From positions 922,530-986,529 of the forward strand of contig NZ_LT904908.1 in assembly GCF_900199705.1 (NCBI RefSeq): DNA of 64,000 bases, read 5' to 3'. This document shows positions 51,643-60,452 of the stretch, piece by piece (within the stretch, counting starts at the first letter, position 1; each line of letters starts with the position of its first letter). A program made the translations under genes and the position numbers. The notes beneath the pieces are model-generated. The model was not told where the DNA came from. It searched no databases and saw only the letters and a list, made by a program, of their open reading frames with translations. Source of the stretch: Collinsella provencensis (GTDB lineage Bacteria > Actinomycetota > Coriobacteriia > Coriobacteriales > Coriobacteriaceae).

Positions 51643-54309
51643 TTACGCCAATTTCACGATGGGCGCAAAGCCCTTCATGAGTTTTTTGGTTTGACCGCTG
51701 CGCTCGAACTGGACCTCGATCATGTCGCCCGAAGCAGAGACGACCGTACCTGCGCCAAATGTCTTGTGGCTCACGCGATCTCCCGCCACGAACTCCGTCG
51801 AAGCTGCAGCGACGTCACGCGTACGCTCGACCGTAGCCGATGCGCTTGTTTTTTTGGGTCGCGAGGACATCGATTCATTCGCTGCGGGCTGGCGCCCCGC
51901 GTTGGGGCTAATCGACGTACGACGCTGGGTGCCGGGGGTCGAGCGCGTATACGAACCGAATACGCGACCTCCATACATATCAGAACCCTGGCCCGAACCA
52001 AAGGTACCGCGGCGATCGCCGCGCTTTTCCCAACCAGTGCCGGAGAATCCCGAAGAACCGATTCCGGAAAACTCGATGTCAGCATCGGGGATTTCGTTTA
52101 CAAAGCGAGAGCGAGGGTTCGCCTGGGTGGAACCAAAGGTTCGGCGCGTTGCCGCATAAGTGAGGAACAACCGCTTGCGGGCACGTGTGATCGCAACGTA
52201 CGCCAAACGACGTTCTTCTTCGATTTTCGCCGGATCGTCGGACCAATTTGCGCCGTGTGGGAAAATGCTCTCTTCCATGCCAGCCACAAAGACCGCTGGA
52301 AACTCCAGGCCCTTGGCAGAGTGAACGGTCATCATCGTGATGGCGTGCGACTCACCTGCAAGTGCGTCAAGATCGGAGCGCAGGGCAAGCCATTCGAGCA
52401 GGGCGGGAAGCGCCTTACAGGCAAGCGGTCCATACGTGCGCTCAATTTCTGCAGCCATAATCGCCGCAGCAGAAGATGGTAGGGCGGCGCCTTCAGTCAT
52501 GAGGTTAGCTGAAGCAGACTCCCCAGATTGCGGCAAAGAGGGTTCCTCGGATGCACGAACAACACCGGCTTCACGCAATTCAGCCAGGCTTTCAAGCGTT
52601 CCCTCGATATCCTCGTGCGTCTCCTCAAATTCAGCGGCGACACCCAGGAATTCCTGGACGTTCTCCGCACGGCTTTCCGCCTCCATCGTTGCCTCGGAGC
52701 GGAACGTCTGGACCAATCCCGTCTTATCGACAATCGTCTCAACGACGTCTTTGAGCTCACCGTCCATACGACGACCCTCGCGAACAATGTTCACAAAATC
52801 AGCCAGGGCGTTGCGAACCTTCGCGGTAAACATGCCCGTCTCTGCCGTCGCGATTTCACATGCCTGGAAAAACGAGCAGCGATTCATAAGGGCAAGTTGA
52901 TCGATTTTTGTAATCGAGGTCGAACCGATGCCGCGACGAGGCGTGTTGATAACGCGCTTGACGCTCATTTCGTCGGCAGGATTTACGATCATCTTGAGAT
53001 ATGCCATCACATCGCGAATCTCCGCACGATCGAAGAATCGTGTGCCGCCCACGATCTTGTAGGGAACGCCCGCGCGCAAGAACATATCTTCGAGAATACG
53101 CGACTGTGCATTGGTGCGATAGAACACCGCCATGTCGTCATAACTCATGCCGCCCAGGTGAAGCTTCTCAATCTCGGAGGCAATCCACCTGCCCTCATCG
53201 CGTTCATCGCTCGCCTGATATGCCTGAATCTTCTCGCCGTCGCCCGAGCTCGTGTACAGCTTCTTGTCCTTACGCTGCGAGTTATGGCGCACGACCGCAT
53301 TTGCCGCAGCCAAAATGTGCCCGGTGGAACGATAGTTCTCCTCGAGCTTGACCACCTTTGCCTTGGGAAAATCCTCCTCAAAGTCGAGGATATTGGAGAT
53401 GTCAGCACCGCGCCACGAATAGATGGATTGATCGTCGTCGCCCACCACCATGAGATTCTGGTATTTCGCCGCAAGCAAATTAGCAATCTCGTATTGAACG
53501 TGGTTCGTGTCCTGATATTCGTCCACCGAAATATAACGGAAGCGCTCCTGATATTTTTCGAGCACTTCTGGACGCTTGCGCAAGAGCTCAAGGGCACGCA
53601 CAAGCAGGTCATCGAAGTCCATGGCATTGGCAGCTCGCAAACGACGCTCGAGTTCCAGATACACCTGTCCCGCCTTACGTGCCTGGTCGGTGTTCGCCTG
53701 TTCGATAAACTCCTCGGGCCCGATCATCGCGTTTTTCGCCGCCGAAATCTTCGAGCGAATCATGTTGATGGGGAATTGCTTTTGCTCAATGCCGAGCGAG
53801 GACATGATGTCGCGAACCATACGGCGCGAATCATCATCGTCATAGATGCTGAACTGGCTGGTGTATCCCAACAAATCTGCATCTTCGCGCAGCATGCGCA
53901 CGCACATGGCGTGGAATGTACAAACCCACATGCCGCGCGTGCCCCCGTTGGGCAGTAAAGCGCCCAAACGCTCACGCATCTCTGCCGCTGCCTTATTGGT
54001 AAAAGTAATGGCAAGCACCTGCCACGGGCGAACGCCCAGGTCGGCGATCATATGCGCAATGCGATACGTCAAAACGCGCGTCTTGCCCGAACCCGCGCCG
54101 GCGAGTACCAGCAAAGGCCCTTCCGTTGTGAGCACCGCCTCGCGTTGGGCGGGATTGAGAGAATCGATATCAATCGAAGAGGTCTTAACCTGATCTACAG
54201 GCAGCGACGGAGCGTCGTACACATCGAGCGGCACGAGATCCGGCTCTGGAACGGGCTGAGGCGCCATCGGCTCGGCATTTTCCCCAAAAAGGTCCAAGGT
54301 GTCTTGCAT
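51643..54309 (-). CDS. pcrA: UvrD/PcrA-type ATP-dependent DNA helicase
   Basis: The 888-residue superfamily 1 helicase has a 50-residue N-terminal extension. The helicase motifs follow: LNPAQREAVLTTEGPLLVLAGAGSGKTRVL (Walker A at 71-77), TFTNKAAAEMRERL, DEYQDTN, GDDDQSIYSWRGAD, LEENYRSTGHIL, TVHSAKGLEFPAVFV and AITRARKRLFLTYA. After a disordered Ser/Arg-rich linker, the last 45 residues (DRVSHKTFGAGTVVSASGDMIEVQF) are the Tudor-like tail of PcrA that contacts RNA polymerase. It works in excision repair and plasmid replication. The ATG at 54309 follows AGGAG. Confidence 0.95.
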   Translation of the reverse strand: MQDTLDLFGENAEPMAPQPVPEPDLVPLDVYDAPSLPVDQVKTSSIDIDSLNPAQREAVLTTEGPLLVLAGAGSGKTRVLTYRIAHMIADLGVRPWQVLAITFTNKAAAEMRERLGALLPNGGTRGMWVCTFHAMCVRMLREDADLLGYTSQFSIYDDDDSRRMVRDIMSSLGIEQKQFPINMIRSKISAAKNAMIGPEEFIEQANTDQARKAGQVYLELERRLRAANAMDFDDLLVRALELLRKRPEVLEKYQERFRYISVDEYQDTNHVQYEIANLLAAKYQNLMVVGDDDQSIYSWRGADISNILDFEEDFPKAKVVKLEENYRSTGHILAAANAVVRHNSQRKDKKLYTSSGDGEKIQAYQASDERDEGRWIASEIEKLHLGGMSYDDMAVFYRTNAQSRILEDMFLRAGVPYKIVGGTRFFDRAEIRDVMAYLKMIVNPADEMSVKRVINTPRRGIGSTSITKIDQLALMNRCSFFQACEIATAETGMFTAKVRNALADFVNIVREGRRMDGELKDVVETIVDKTGLVQTFRSEATMEAESRAENVQEFLGVAAEFEETHEDIEGTLESLAELREAGVVRASEEPSLPQSGESASANLMTEGAALPSSAAAIMAAEIERTYGPLACKALPALLEWLALRSDLDALAGESHAITMMTVHSAKGLEFPAVFVAGMEESIFPHGANWSDDPAKIEEERRLAYVAITRARKRLFLTYAATRRTFGSTQANPRSRFVNEIPDADIEFSGIGSSGFSGTGWEKRGDRRGTFGSGQGSDMYGGRVFGSYTRSTPGTQRRTSISPNAGRQPAANESMSSRPKKTSASATVERTRDVAAASTEFVAGDRVSHKTFGAGTVVSASGDMIEVQFERSGQTKKLMKGFAPIVKLA

Positions 54310-54439
54310 AGGTCAATCTCCTGGTGCGTGCGCAACACCGCACGGTGCAACGTAATTCTTAGCCGCATTAGTATACCGACCCATCGAGACAAAACTGCAA
54401 AACACACTACGGGCACACCCCCTTGAACAAAACAACGAC

Positions 54440-54865
54440 TTACTTGCATCCGCACGTCGAGGCGCGCTCAATTACAAAGCTCGCATGAGGATTAAACAAA
54501 ACTCTCCACGGTTTTACCTCTTCATACGTAGAGAGAACCGCACCATCTCGATCGACAAACGCTATGTCTAAGGAATACCGCATTCCGCAGGTATGAACTG
54601 ACTTGCACCTTGGCAAAACCATTACGGGCGGAATCCCCGTTTCATTGCATGGTGGCTCAATCATCATGCCAAGTAAACGACTCCAAAACCCATCCGCCCA
54701 CAGCAACCTTCCGCTCCAGCCAAGACTCGATAATGCGCTCCTTACCGTTGAGCCCTTAACTCCCAACTTCCTTCCCATCCTTTTGCCACCCCATCTCTTT
54801 ACCGCGCCATCGGACGCAGCCCCGCCATCGAACATGGGTCCCGAACTTCCCGTCTTTTGGCCCAA
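54440..54865 (-). CDS. DUF192-family protein at the end of the Tad operon
   Basis: The C-terminal 100 residues match the DUF192 fold: WADGFWSRLLGMMIEPP, then SVHTCGMRYSLDIAFVDRDGAVLSTYEEVKPWRV with its conserved Gly-Met-Arg, and an ending with several Cys. Function of DUF192 proteins is unknown. The frame is open to a TTG at 54865, but ATG codons at 54835 and 54778 are also possible. It begins about 18 bases after the second TadE gene and so probably belongs to the Tad operon. Confidence 0.75.
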   Translation of the reverse strand: MGQKTGSSGPMFDGGAASDGAVKRWGGKRMGRKLGVKGSTVRSALSSLGWSGRLLWADGFWSRLLGMMIEPPCNETGIPPVMVLPRCKSVHTCGMRYSLDIAFVDRDGAVLSTYEEVKPWRVLFNPHASFVIERASTCGCK

Positions 54866-54883
54866 AACGCCCGAACAACCAGC

Positions 54884-55375
54884 CTAGACAACTACCCCCG
54901 ATCGCCACGGGTCAACAACAACGTCTCGCACATGCGCCAACTCCAACGGCGCGCCCAAAGAAACGCCCGCAATCGACCAGTTGCTCGGCCAGGGCCGGTA
55001 CCTCATCTCGCAACGATACGAACGCATCGCCCCCACCAATGACAAAAGGCCTTCCGTCTGTTCGCTTCCTTGTTCCACCGAAACCTCGACCTCCACGTCG
55101 TAATCTCCCATCGCTTCAGCAATCTCCCCCTGAATCGAGGCGGCGGTCACCCCCGTCCCTTCATCACCATCTCCTGACGGCGCGACACCATGCGCCAAAA
55201 CGATATCTGGGGCAATTCGATCAAAGCGCGCAGTCGCGGAAGCAAAGACCATCAAGTTGTAAACGATGAGCGCCATCACGAGCAGAACCGGAGTCACAAC
55301 AGCCATCTCAACCGTTGCCTGTGCACGCTCCTCGGCAATGACTCCACACGTGCGCGCACCGCTTCCCACGGCCAT
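54884..55375 (-). CDS. TadE-like pseudopilin (second copy)
   Basis: The 163-residue protein has a cytoplasmic leader, the processing motif AQATVEM (18-24) and a membrane helix (AVVTPVLLVMALIVYNLMVF). A secreted domain with two Cys follows. TadE-family pseudopilins assist Flp pilus assembly. Its ATG overlaps the stop of the TadG-like gene by one base (TAATG), and GGGGGAAGGGG precedes it. It matches the actinobacterial order flp, tadE, tadE/G. Confidence 0.85.
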   Translation of the reverse strand: MAVGSGARTCGVIAEERAQATVEMAVVTPVLLVMALIVYNLMVFASATARFDRIAPDIVLAHGVAPSGDGDEGTGVTAASIQGEIAEAMGDYDVEVEVSVEQGSEQTEGLLSLVGAMRSYRCEMRYRPWPSNWSIAGVSLGAPLELAHVRDVVVDPWRSGVVV

Positions 55376-57519
55376 TACCCCTTCCCCCATGCACCCGTCA
55401 CATCACGCAGCCGAACCGTGAGCGGAATTGAACCGCCTCCGGGCAAAGGAATCTCGACGAGCGTTATTTCAAGTGATTGGACATAGGAATCCACTCCATA
55501 ACCAACTGCCTCAAGCAAAGCGGCAGGGTCGGATAAGCCTGTCGGTATCTTTCTCAACAGCTTCTGTGCATCGGCAAATCCGGCCATATCCGAATGCTCG
55601 AACACATTCGAGCTGTCCGTTAAAACTGGCTTCCGCAGTCTCAGGTCAACCTGCTCAAACCCAAGCCCGCGTACGACGCCCTGTAATCGACCCCTCATCC
55701 ACTCGGCCAAAGGCCCCATCCCAAATGACTCAAGGCCCCCTGTCAGCTCATCAAAAATCTCGCTCAAACCATCGGCCATGTCCCCGTACGCAACTAGAAG
55801 CTTTCCCCATAGATCCATAACGCCGTCAATGAGCCCCGCCGCGCCGCCGCTTCCCACGCGCTCTTCCAAACCACTACAAAAACGTGAAAGCACATTGTTT
55901 TCTTCCGACGCCTGCTCAGGAGCGAGAACCGCTGCGGAAATAGCTCCACGACGCGGAACGTCCTTTCCCGCCGAGAACGCCGTTTTCAAACTCTCCGGGG
56001 GCTCAAGCTCATCTGCCGCGACAAGCGCGATGCATCCGTTTCTTCCCGGAGGAGCGATACGGGGGCGCTTGCCCGACAAGGCTTGAATCGCGTCTTCAAA
56101 CACGTCGCCCGCCTGCTCGGCCTCTTCTTTTGCCTGCCGTTCAAGTTCGAGCTCGTAATTCCGCGCAGCCACATACTCATCAAGTGCCTGCGTAAACTCG
56201 CGCAAGTGATACTCAAACCCATTATCGATCGATGTCGAGGCGGCTGGGACCTTCCCCACATCGCCCACGCTAAAGTGGCACACTGGACACTCGCGCGCCA
56301 TGCCCGCATCAATCGAAGACAGCGCCAACTTTGCCCCCGCGGAACCGCGAACTCCTGGACAACTCGAATCAAAATGAAGCGTAAGTCCTTCGGGTTCAAA
56401 GGTCGATGGCCATACAGTATCGGTGTAAAGCCGCGTCCCGCGTACCTCAGCGGTGTTTTTGGGAAGCAGCTCTACATTCGACACGACGATTCCATCACGC
56501 TCCGCAACATGGGCATTTTCGAACTGGTCAACCGCATATCCGTAAAATGCATGACGAGCAGCCGCGTCAGCACGAGCTTCAACACCCGACCCCTGAGAAG
56601 TATCGTGTTCTAAACGCCAACGGTAATAGGCGCGCGTCCGATCAAGAGCGACATTTGGATCCCATGTCAAGCTCGACGCGAAAACAGGATTGTCTTCCGC
56701 CGAAATACCCGAAAGCTTTCCCGCGCGTTCTTGCATGTCCATTCCCTTGCGGCCACAATCGGCAAGCCAAGCTGCTTCCTTTGCCCGAGCCGTTTCTTTG
56801 GATGCTTCGGCAAGGTCTTCCGCCGCAGCCTCAAGCTCGTCGCTTGCACCCTCCAGTTCGGAAACGTCAATCTGGTCCTCTTCAATTGCCGGGAACTCAG
56901 ACGCAGAGGTTCGGGGCAGCGCGATCGCTGTGCCGCTATAGTCAATCCGCCCGGCATCCTGTGCATCACAGGCACGCGTCCCCTGAGCGGCAACTAAAAA
57001 AGGAATCGCCTGCTCGAGTTTTTGCAGCCCTTCTGAAGCGGAAGATACAAATTGGTTGCGCAGGCGTAGCATGCGAATGCCGGCATCCAAAGTTTTTCCG
57101 GCAAGGTCCTGTGCCCCGGGCACCAAAGTCCCCACAAGACCGACACCTGCCATGGCAAACCCCGCCAACCCCATACTCAGCGAACACGCATCCACCACTG
57201 TTGCCGCCGTATGGTACGAAGAAACAACATTTGCGCCCGCCAGCGCGGTTGCATCGGCGCTCACCTGAACATCAGCGGAACGACCCGCACTCCAAATCGC
57301 CAACGAAGCAGAAAAAACCAGTGTAAGGGCCATTAACATAGTGACGGCGGAAGCAATTGTCGTATACGCTCCATCCTCGATAAATAGACCGACGCCCCAC
57401 TGCTCGCGGCCCTTCTCGCGGCACCCCTTCACGTGTCGCCCTTTTCCCTCTTTCGCCATGCAAGCCTCACACACCATGCGCCCTTGCCAACTAGCCCCAT
57501 TGCGCAATCCACGACTCAT
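55375..57519 (-). CDS. Large TadG-like secreted/anchored protein
   Basis: The 714-residue protein has one N-terminal membrane helix (EDGAYTTIASAVTMLMALTLVFSASLAIWSAGRSADVQVSADATALAGANVVSSY), the pattern seen in TadG-like proteins of Tad loci (ASA-DA-ALAGA). A long extracytoplasmic region with coiled-coil stretches follows (AAAEDLAEASKETARAKEAAWL) and scattered Cys pairs. The start is the ATG at 57519, which has GGAGGAAGG in front and overlaps the end of the upstream TadE gene by 29 bases. It is far longer than usual TadG-like proteins. A role in pilus anchoring is inferred. Confidence 0.8.
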   Translation of the reverse strand: MSRGLRNGASWQGRMVCEACMAKEGKGRHVKGCREKGREQWGVGLFIEDGAYTTIASAVTMLMALTLVFSASLAIWSAGRSADVQVSADATALAGANVVSSYHTAATVVDACSLSMGLAGFAMAGVGLVGTLVPGAQDLAGKTLDAGIRMLRLRNQFVSSASEGLQKLEQAIPFLVAAQGTRACDAQDAGRIDYSGTAIALPRTSASEFPAIEEDQIDVSELEGASDELEAAAEDLAEASKETARAKEAAWLADCGRKGMDMQERAGKLSGISAEDNPVFASSLTWDPNVALDRTRAYYRWRLEHDTSQGSGVEARADAAARHAFYGYAVDQFENAHVAERDGIVVSNVELLPKNTAEVRGTRLYTDTVWPSTFEPEGLTLHFDSSCPGVRGSAGAKLALSSIDAGMARECPVCHFSVGDVGKVPAASTSIDNGFEYHLREFTQALDEYVAARNYELELERQAKEEAEQAGDVFEDAIQALSGKRPRIAPPGRNGCIALVAADELEPPESLKTAFSAGKDVPRRGAISAAVLAPEQASEENNVLSRFCSGLEERVGSGGAAGLIDGVMDLWGKLLVAYGDMADGLSEIFDELTGGLESFGMGPLAEWMRGRLQGVVRGLGFEQVDLRLRKPVLTDSSNVFEHSDMAGFADAQKLLRKIPTGLSDPAALLEAVGYGVDSYVQSLEITLVEIPLPGGGSIPLTVRLRDVTGAWGKG

Positions 57520-57988
57520 AGCCTTCCTCCAGCCATGCGGGTCTCCCCTCATATGCAACTTCAGCTCGCATGCGAACATCGCCCTGGCCATTCGTCTCAC
57601 CAAAAGCCCCCGCAAATGCACCCAATACAGGAAGTGGACGCACGAACCCCTCAATCGAAACGCTCACGGCGCCTCCCGTATCACTTGAACGCACCAACTC
57701 GATGTCCCAACTACGCCAACCTCCCGCATGGAAAATCGAGACATTCGGTATGGCAGTTAAACGTCGCAATGCAAAATCGCGATACGGCTCATCTTCATCG
57801 CCTTCCGCCGTCACCATCAATCGTGCGGTCTCGGCTGCGGTAGATTCCATTACCGCGCGCGTATACAACATGCATACCGGCTGTAACGCAAGCAGCATCA
57901 ACAGCAAAAACGTCGGAAGCAAAAACGCTGCCTCTATAGTTGCCTGGGCATCGTTCTCGGTGAGGGCGTCAATACAGTGAGATGTCAA
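57491..57988 (-). CDS. TadE-like pseudopilin (first copy)
   Basis: A start at TTG (57988), which has GGGAG just upstream and overlaps the previous gene by 20 bases, gives 165 residues. The motif AQATIEA (14-20) precedes a membrane helix (AFLLPTFLLLMLLALQPVCMLY), and a secreted domain with the TadE-like AETARLM segment follows. The frame is open 65 codons further, but that part overlaps the neighbouring genes and is not TadE-like. It is co-translated with the pilin-like and TadG-like genes. Confidence 0.8.
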   Translation of the reverse strand: MTSHCIDALTENDAQATIEAAFLLPTFLLLMLLALQPVCMLYTRAVMESTAAETARLMVTAEGDEDEPYRDFALRRLTAIPNVSIFHAGGWRSWDIELVRSSDTGGAVSVSIEGFVRPLPVLGAFAGAFGETNGQGDVRMRAEVAYEGRPAWLEEGYESWIAQWG

Positions 57989-58190
57989 TCGCTCCCGCCG
58001 CACCAAGTGCGTGCGATGCCGCCTCTTGTGCAATCTCGGCAAAAATACCCGACGTACCCGCTCGCCACACTGCCGCACAGCCCACAACAATCGAGAGCAT
58101 CGCAATGACAACCACGGCGTATTCAACTGTTGCCTGTGCGCATTCCTCGCTTTGACCCACATGGCACGCCGCTCGCAACTCACGCAGCAT
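57969..58190 (-). CDS. Pilin-like small membrane protein
   Basis: The 73-residue protein has a short leader, the motif AQATVEY (18-24) and a helix (AVVVIAMLSIVVGCAAVW), with a short tail after it. It resembles the Flp pilin encoded 560 bases upstream in size and layout. It may be a minor pilin or pseudopilin. Its ATG overlaps the stop of the preceding gene by one base (TGATG); a GTG three bases earlier is an alternative. Confidence 0.8.
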   Translation of the reverse strand: MLRELRAACHVGQSEECAQATVEYAVVVIAMLSIVVGCAAVWRAGTSGIFAEIAQEAASHALGAAGAIDISLY

Positions 58191-58750
58191 CACCCCATAT
58201 CCCCCTCGCCAATCAATCGTGCTATACGCACCTCACTTACCGCATCGTCGTCCGTAGATACCGCCACTACGTCAACCCATGCGCCCTCGCCCTGTAAAAG
58301 CGCCGCCCATACCCTCCCCTTCATGTCAACGTATCCCGCTGAAACCAGCTTCACGCCCCCCGCATCCCGATACGAATCAAGCACACGCTCGGCAGCAACA
58401 GGCAACGCATCGCGTTCAGTCCAAACAACCGCAACAACACCTTCCGCGCCGTCTTCAGAACGCGACAGCCGAGCCAAATCGTCCAAAAACGTGTCGAGAG
58501 AACTCTGCTCAACCTCTCCGCTCTCTGCTCCGGCAATGCTGTTCACGACATGTTGCATCCGTTCATTCGACTCATTCGATTCGCCGTGCAACGAGCTCTC
58601 AACGCGATCTTCTGCAGCGCCTTCCCCTCTCTCGCGCGAGGCGGGATCTCCTTCTCCATACATCGCAAACAGCAAAACTAGAACTACCGCAAAGCAAAGA
58701 AATGGGGCGATGCGCGTTTTCCAGCGCTGCCAAACACCCGCGCTCCTCAT
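58190..58750 (-). CDS. Membrane-anchored protein of unknown function in the Tad operon
   Basis: The 186-residue protein has a basic N-terminus, one membrane helix (APFLCFAVVLVLLFAMYG, about 16-33) and an extracytoplasmic domain with an acidic Ser/Glu stretch. A folded C-terminal part follows (VVAVVWTERDALPVAAERVLDSYRDAGGVKLVSAGYVDMKGRVW). The pilin motif is absent. The position between flp and the pilin-like gene suggests an accessory assembly factor, but I recognise no family. The ribosome site is weak, so it may rely on coupling to flp. Confidence 0.75.
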   Translation of the reverse strand: MRSAGVWQRWKTRIAPFLCFAVVLVLLFAMYGEGDPASRERGEGAAEDRVESSLHGESNESNERMQHVVNSIAGAESGEVEQSSLDTFLDDLARLSRSEDGAEGVVAVVWTERDALPVAAERVLDSYRDAGGVKLVSAGYVDMKGRVWAALLQGEGAWVDVVAVSTDDDAVSEVRIARLIGEGDMG

Positions 58751-58752
58751 AC

Positions 58753-58986
58753 TCACAGGCTGTTGATTCCCGAGGAAATCGCATCCCACAGCTCACTCAC
58801 ACGATCGCGAAACGCCACGATTGCCACAATTGCGATTACAACCAACACGCCGACGAGAATTGCGTACTCGGTCGTTCCCTGAGCCGACTCCTCACACCCA
58901 ACGCTTAAAGCTGAACAAAAAACACCGGCACAGCGCCCTCGAATCTCTTCCATCACTTCATTCACGTAAACCATCAAATCTTGCAT
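58753..58986 (-). CDS. flp: Flp-type pilin
   Basis: The 77-residue prepilin has the Flp processing motif AQGTTEY (35-41) directly before the helix AILVGVLVVIAIVAIVAF. Cleavage by a prepilin peptidase would place Glu at position +5 and Tyr at +6 of the mature pilin, as in type IVb Flp pilins. A short tail (RDRVSELWDAISSGINSL) follows. It would be the main subunit of the Tad pilus. A very good AGGAGGAAAC ribosome site precedes the ATG, consistent with high output. No prepilin peptidase gene is in the window. Confidence 0.9.
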   Translation of the reverse strand: MQDLMVYVNEVMEEIRGRCAGVFCSALSVGCEESAQGTTEYAILVGVLVVIAIVAIVAFRDRVSELWDAISSGINSL

Positions 58987-58995
58987 GTTTCCTCC

Positions 58996-59703
58996 TTACA
59001 TCATGCCGCCGGCAGCAACCAGCGGCCCAACAATAGAAAGCAGCAGCGCGGGCAAAATCAACGTGCCCGTGGGAATCAGCAACTTGACGGGTGCCCGCTC
59101 AATCTGCCGCTCCACTTCCGCTCGATGTGCCGCCCTAATCTCTTTGCCCTGTGCTTCGAGCGTGTCGGCGAGTGGAGCTCCCAGCTCCAACGATTGGGAC
59201 ACCGCAACCGCAAATGGCTCAAGCGGCTTTACCCCCAGCTCCTGCGCCACATTGAGCAAGCTGCGCTCACGTGGCATCAAACCCGTCTGCCAAGACAAGC
59301 GTGCTTCTGCCATCGCCTCGGATAATCGGCATAGGCGTCCCTCGCAATACAGGCCCAAAGCCGCATCAAACGAAAGACCCGCTTTCAAACCCAATCGCAC
59401 AATATCAATCATCTCCGACACATCTCCCAGTCTCACGCGCGAATCGTCGGCACGAAACAACCCCAAAGATTTCGTAGCTTTTTCAACAAGTTGGGACAGT
59501 GCTCGAACCAAAAGCTCCGCTTCTTGCCTGATCAACCGCGCCACTGAGCGCATGGACTTCAGCGCGTCCTCGCGATCCCATCCCAAGAGCAGCCAAATGC
59601 ATCCAGCAGTCAAAACGCCCATCAACGCCAACTGAGACGCAAGCGCGACGGACACCTTTCGCACTTCCATAACATCAAAGAGGCCCTCAAGCACAGCGTC
59701 CAT
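58996..59703 (-). CDS. tadC: Tad secretion inner-membrane protein TadC
   Basis: The 235-residue protein has a type II secretion F domain: RLGDVSEMIDIVRLGLKAGLSFDAALGLY followed by RLSEAMAEARLSWQTGLMPRERSLLNVAQELG, then two C-terminal helices (KLLIPTGTLILPALLLSIVGPLVA). Together with TadB it forms the platform that carries pilin to the TadA motor. The ATG overlaps the tadB stop by one base (TAATG). Confidence 0.88.
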   Translation of the reverse strand: MDAVLEGLFDVMEVRKVSVALASQLALMGVLTAGCIWLLLGWDREDALKSMRSVARLIRQEAELLVRALSQLVEKATKSLGLFRADDSRVRLGDVSEMIDIVRLGLKAGLSFDAALGLYCEGRLCRLSEAMAEARLSWQTGLMPRERSLLNVAQELGVKPLEPFAVAVSQSLELGAPLADTLEAQGKEIRAAHRAEVERQIERAPVKLLIPTGTLILPALLLSIVGPLVAAGGMM

Positions 59704-60452
59704 TAGAGCCTCACCTGCATAATGCGATGGATAATCACTCCCGCAACCACATTGAACGCGAGGGCGACGACGATTGAGGTCATGCCCGCAACCGTGGCAA
59801 CACCTGCCCTAAAATCACCTGATAAGAGCGAGAGGAACGTAATCATCCCCACCGGCATACACGAAACAAGCCGTGCCGACATGCGAGCTTGCGAAGTTTT
59901 GACATCCAACTTACGAGACAATTCGACACGGTCACTTGCAAGTTGCGCCGCCTCGGCTAACAAGCCAGCCAATGGCGCACCCGTACGACGAGACACATTG
60001 AGCGCCAGCACCACGAGCTCCAGACCCGGAGCCTGCATGCGCTCAACCAATCCATTCAATGCCCCTGTCGCCGAAACCCCGCAGTCCATCTCCGAAGCCG
60101 CATGCAAAAACTCCGACCGAATCGGCTCTTCCGCGTGAACTCCCGCATACCGAATCGCCTGCGTCAGCGAGAGTCCCGAACCCAAAGAAATCGCCAACGT
60201 CCCAAACGCCTCGGGCAAAAGTCTCTCAATCCGATTTCGACGAGCACGCAGTCGTGGTGAAACGATCCCATGCTCTGAGGCGATCTTCTCTAGACGCAAA
60301 AACTCATTGAGTACCGCATCGCGTGCATGCACATACCTCTCTTGCAACGCACTTTTCCAGGTAGCGATTTCGCCCTCGGCAATCGCGACAAGTAGCAAAT
60401 TCGCGCTCATCGCGCAAAGCGTCCCTACGCATCCGGACACGAGCGCCTCCAT
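59703..60452 (-). CDS. tadB: Tad secretion inner-membrane protein TadB
   Basis: The 249-residue protein begins with a hydrophobic segment and holds a type II secretion F domain (LPEAFGTLAISLGSGLSLTQAIRYAG ... LVVLALNVSRRTGAPLAGLLAEAAQLASDRVELSRKLDVKTSQARMSARLV). Two C-terminal helices follow. It pairs with TadC as the pilus base platform. Its start overlaps the end of tadA by 28 bases, indicating coupled translation. Confidence 0.88.
   Translation of the reverse strand: MEALVSGCVGTLCAMSANLLLVAIAEGEIATWKSALQERYVHARDAVLNEFLRLEKIASEHGIVSPRLRARRNRIERLLPEAFGTLAISLGSGLSLTQAIRYAGVHAEEPIRSEFLHAASEMDCGVSATGALNGLVERMQAPGLELVVLALNVSRRTGAPLAGLLAEAAQLASDRVELSRKLDVKTSQARMSARLVSCMPVGMITFLSLLSGDFRAGVATVAGMTSIVVALAFNVVAGVIIHRIMQVRL

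Noticed and set aside
53145-53627. Basic minus-strand frame inside pcrA
   Set aside because: Alternative frame of the helicase gene, which has all helicase motifs in its own frame.
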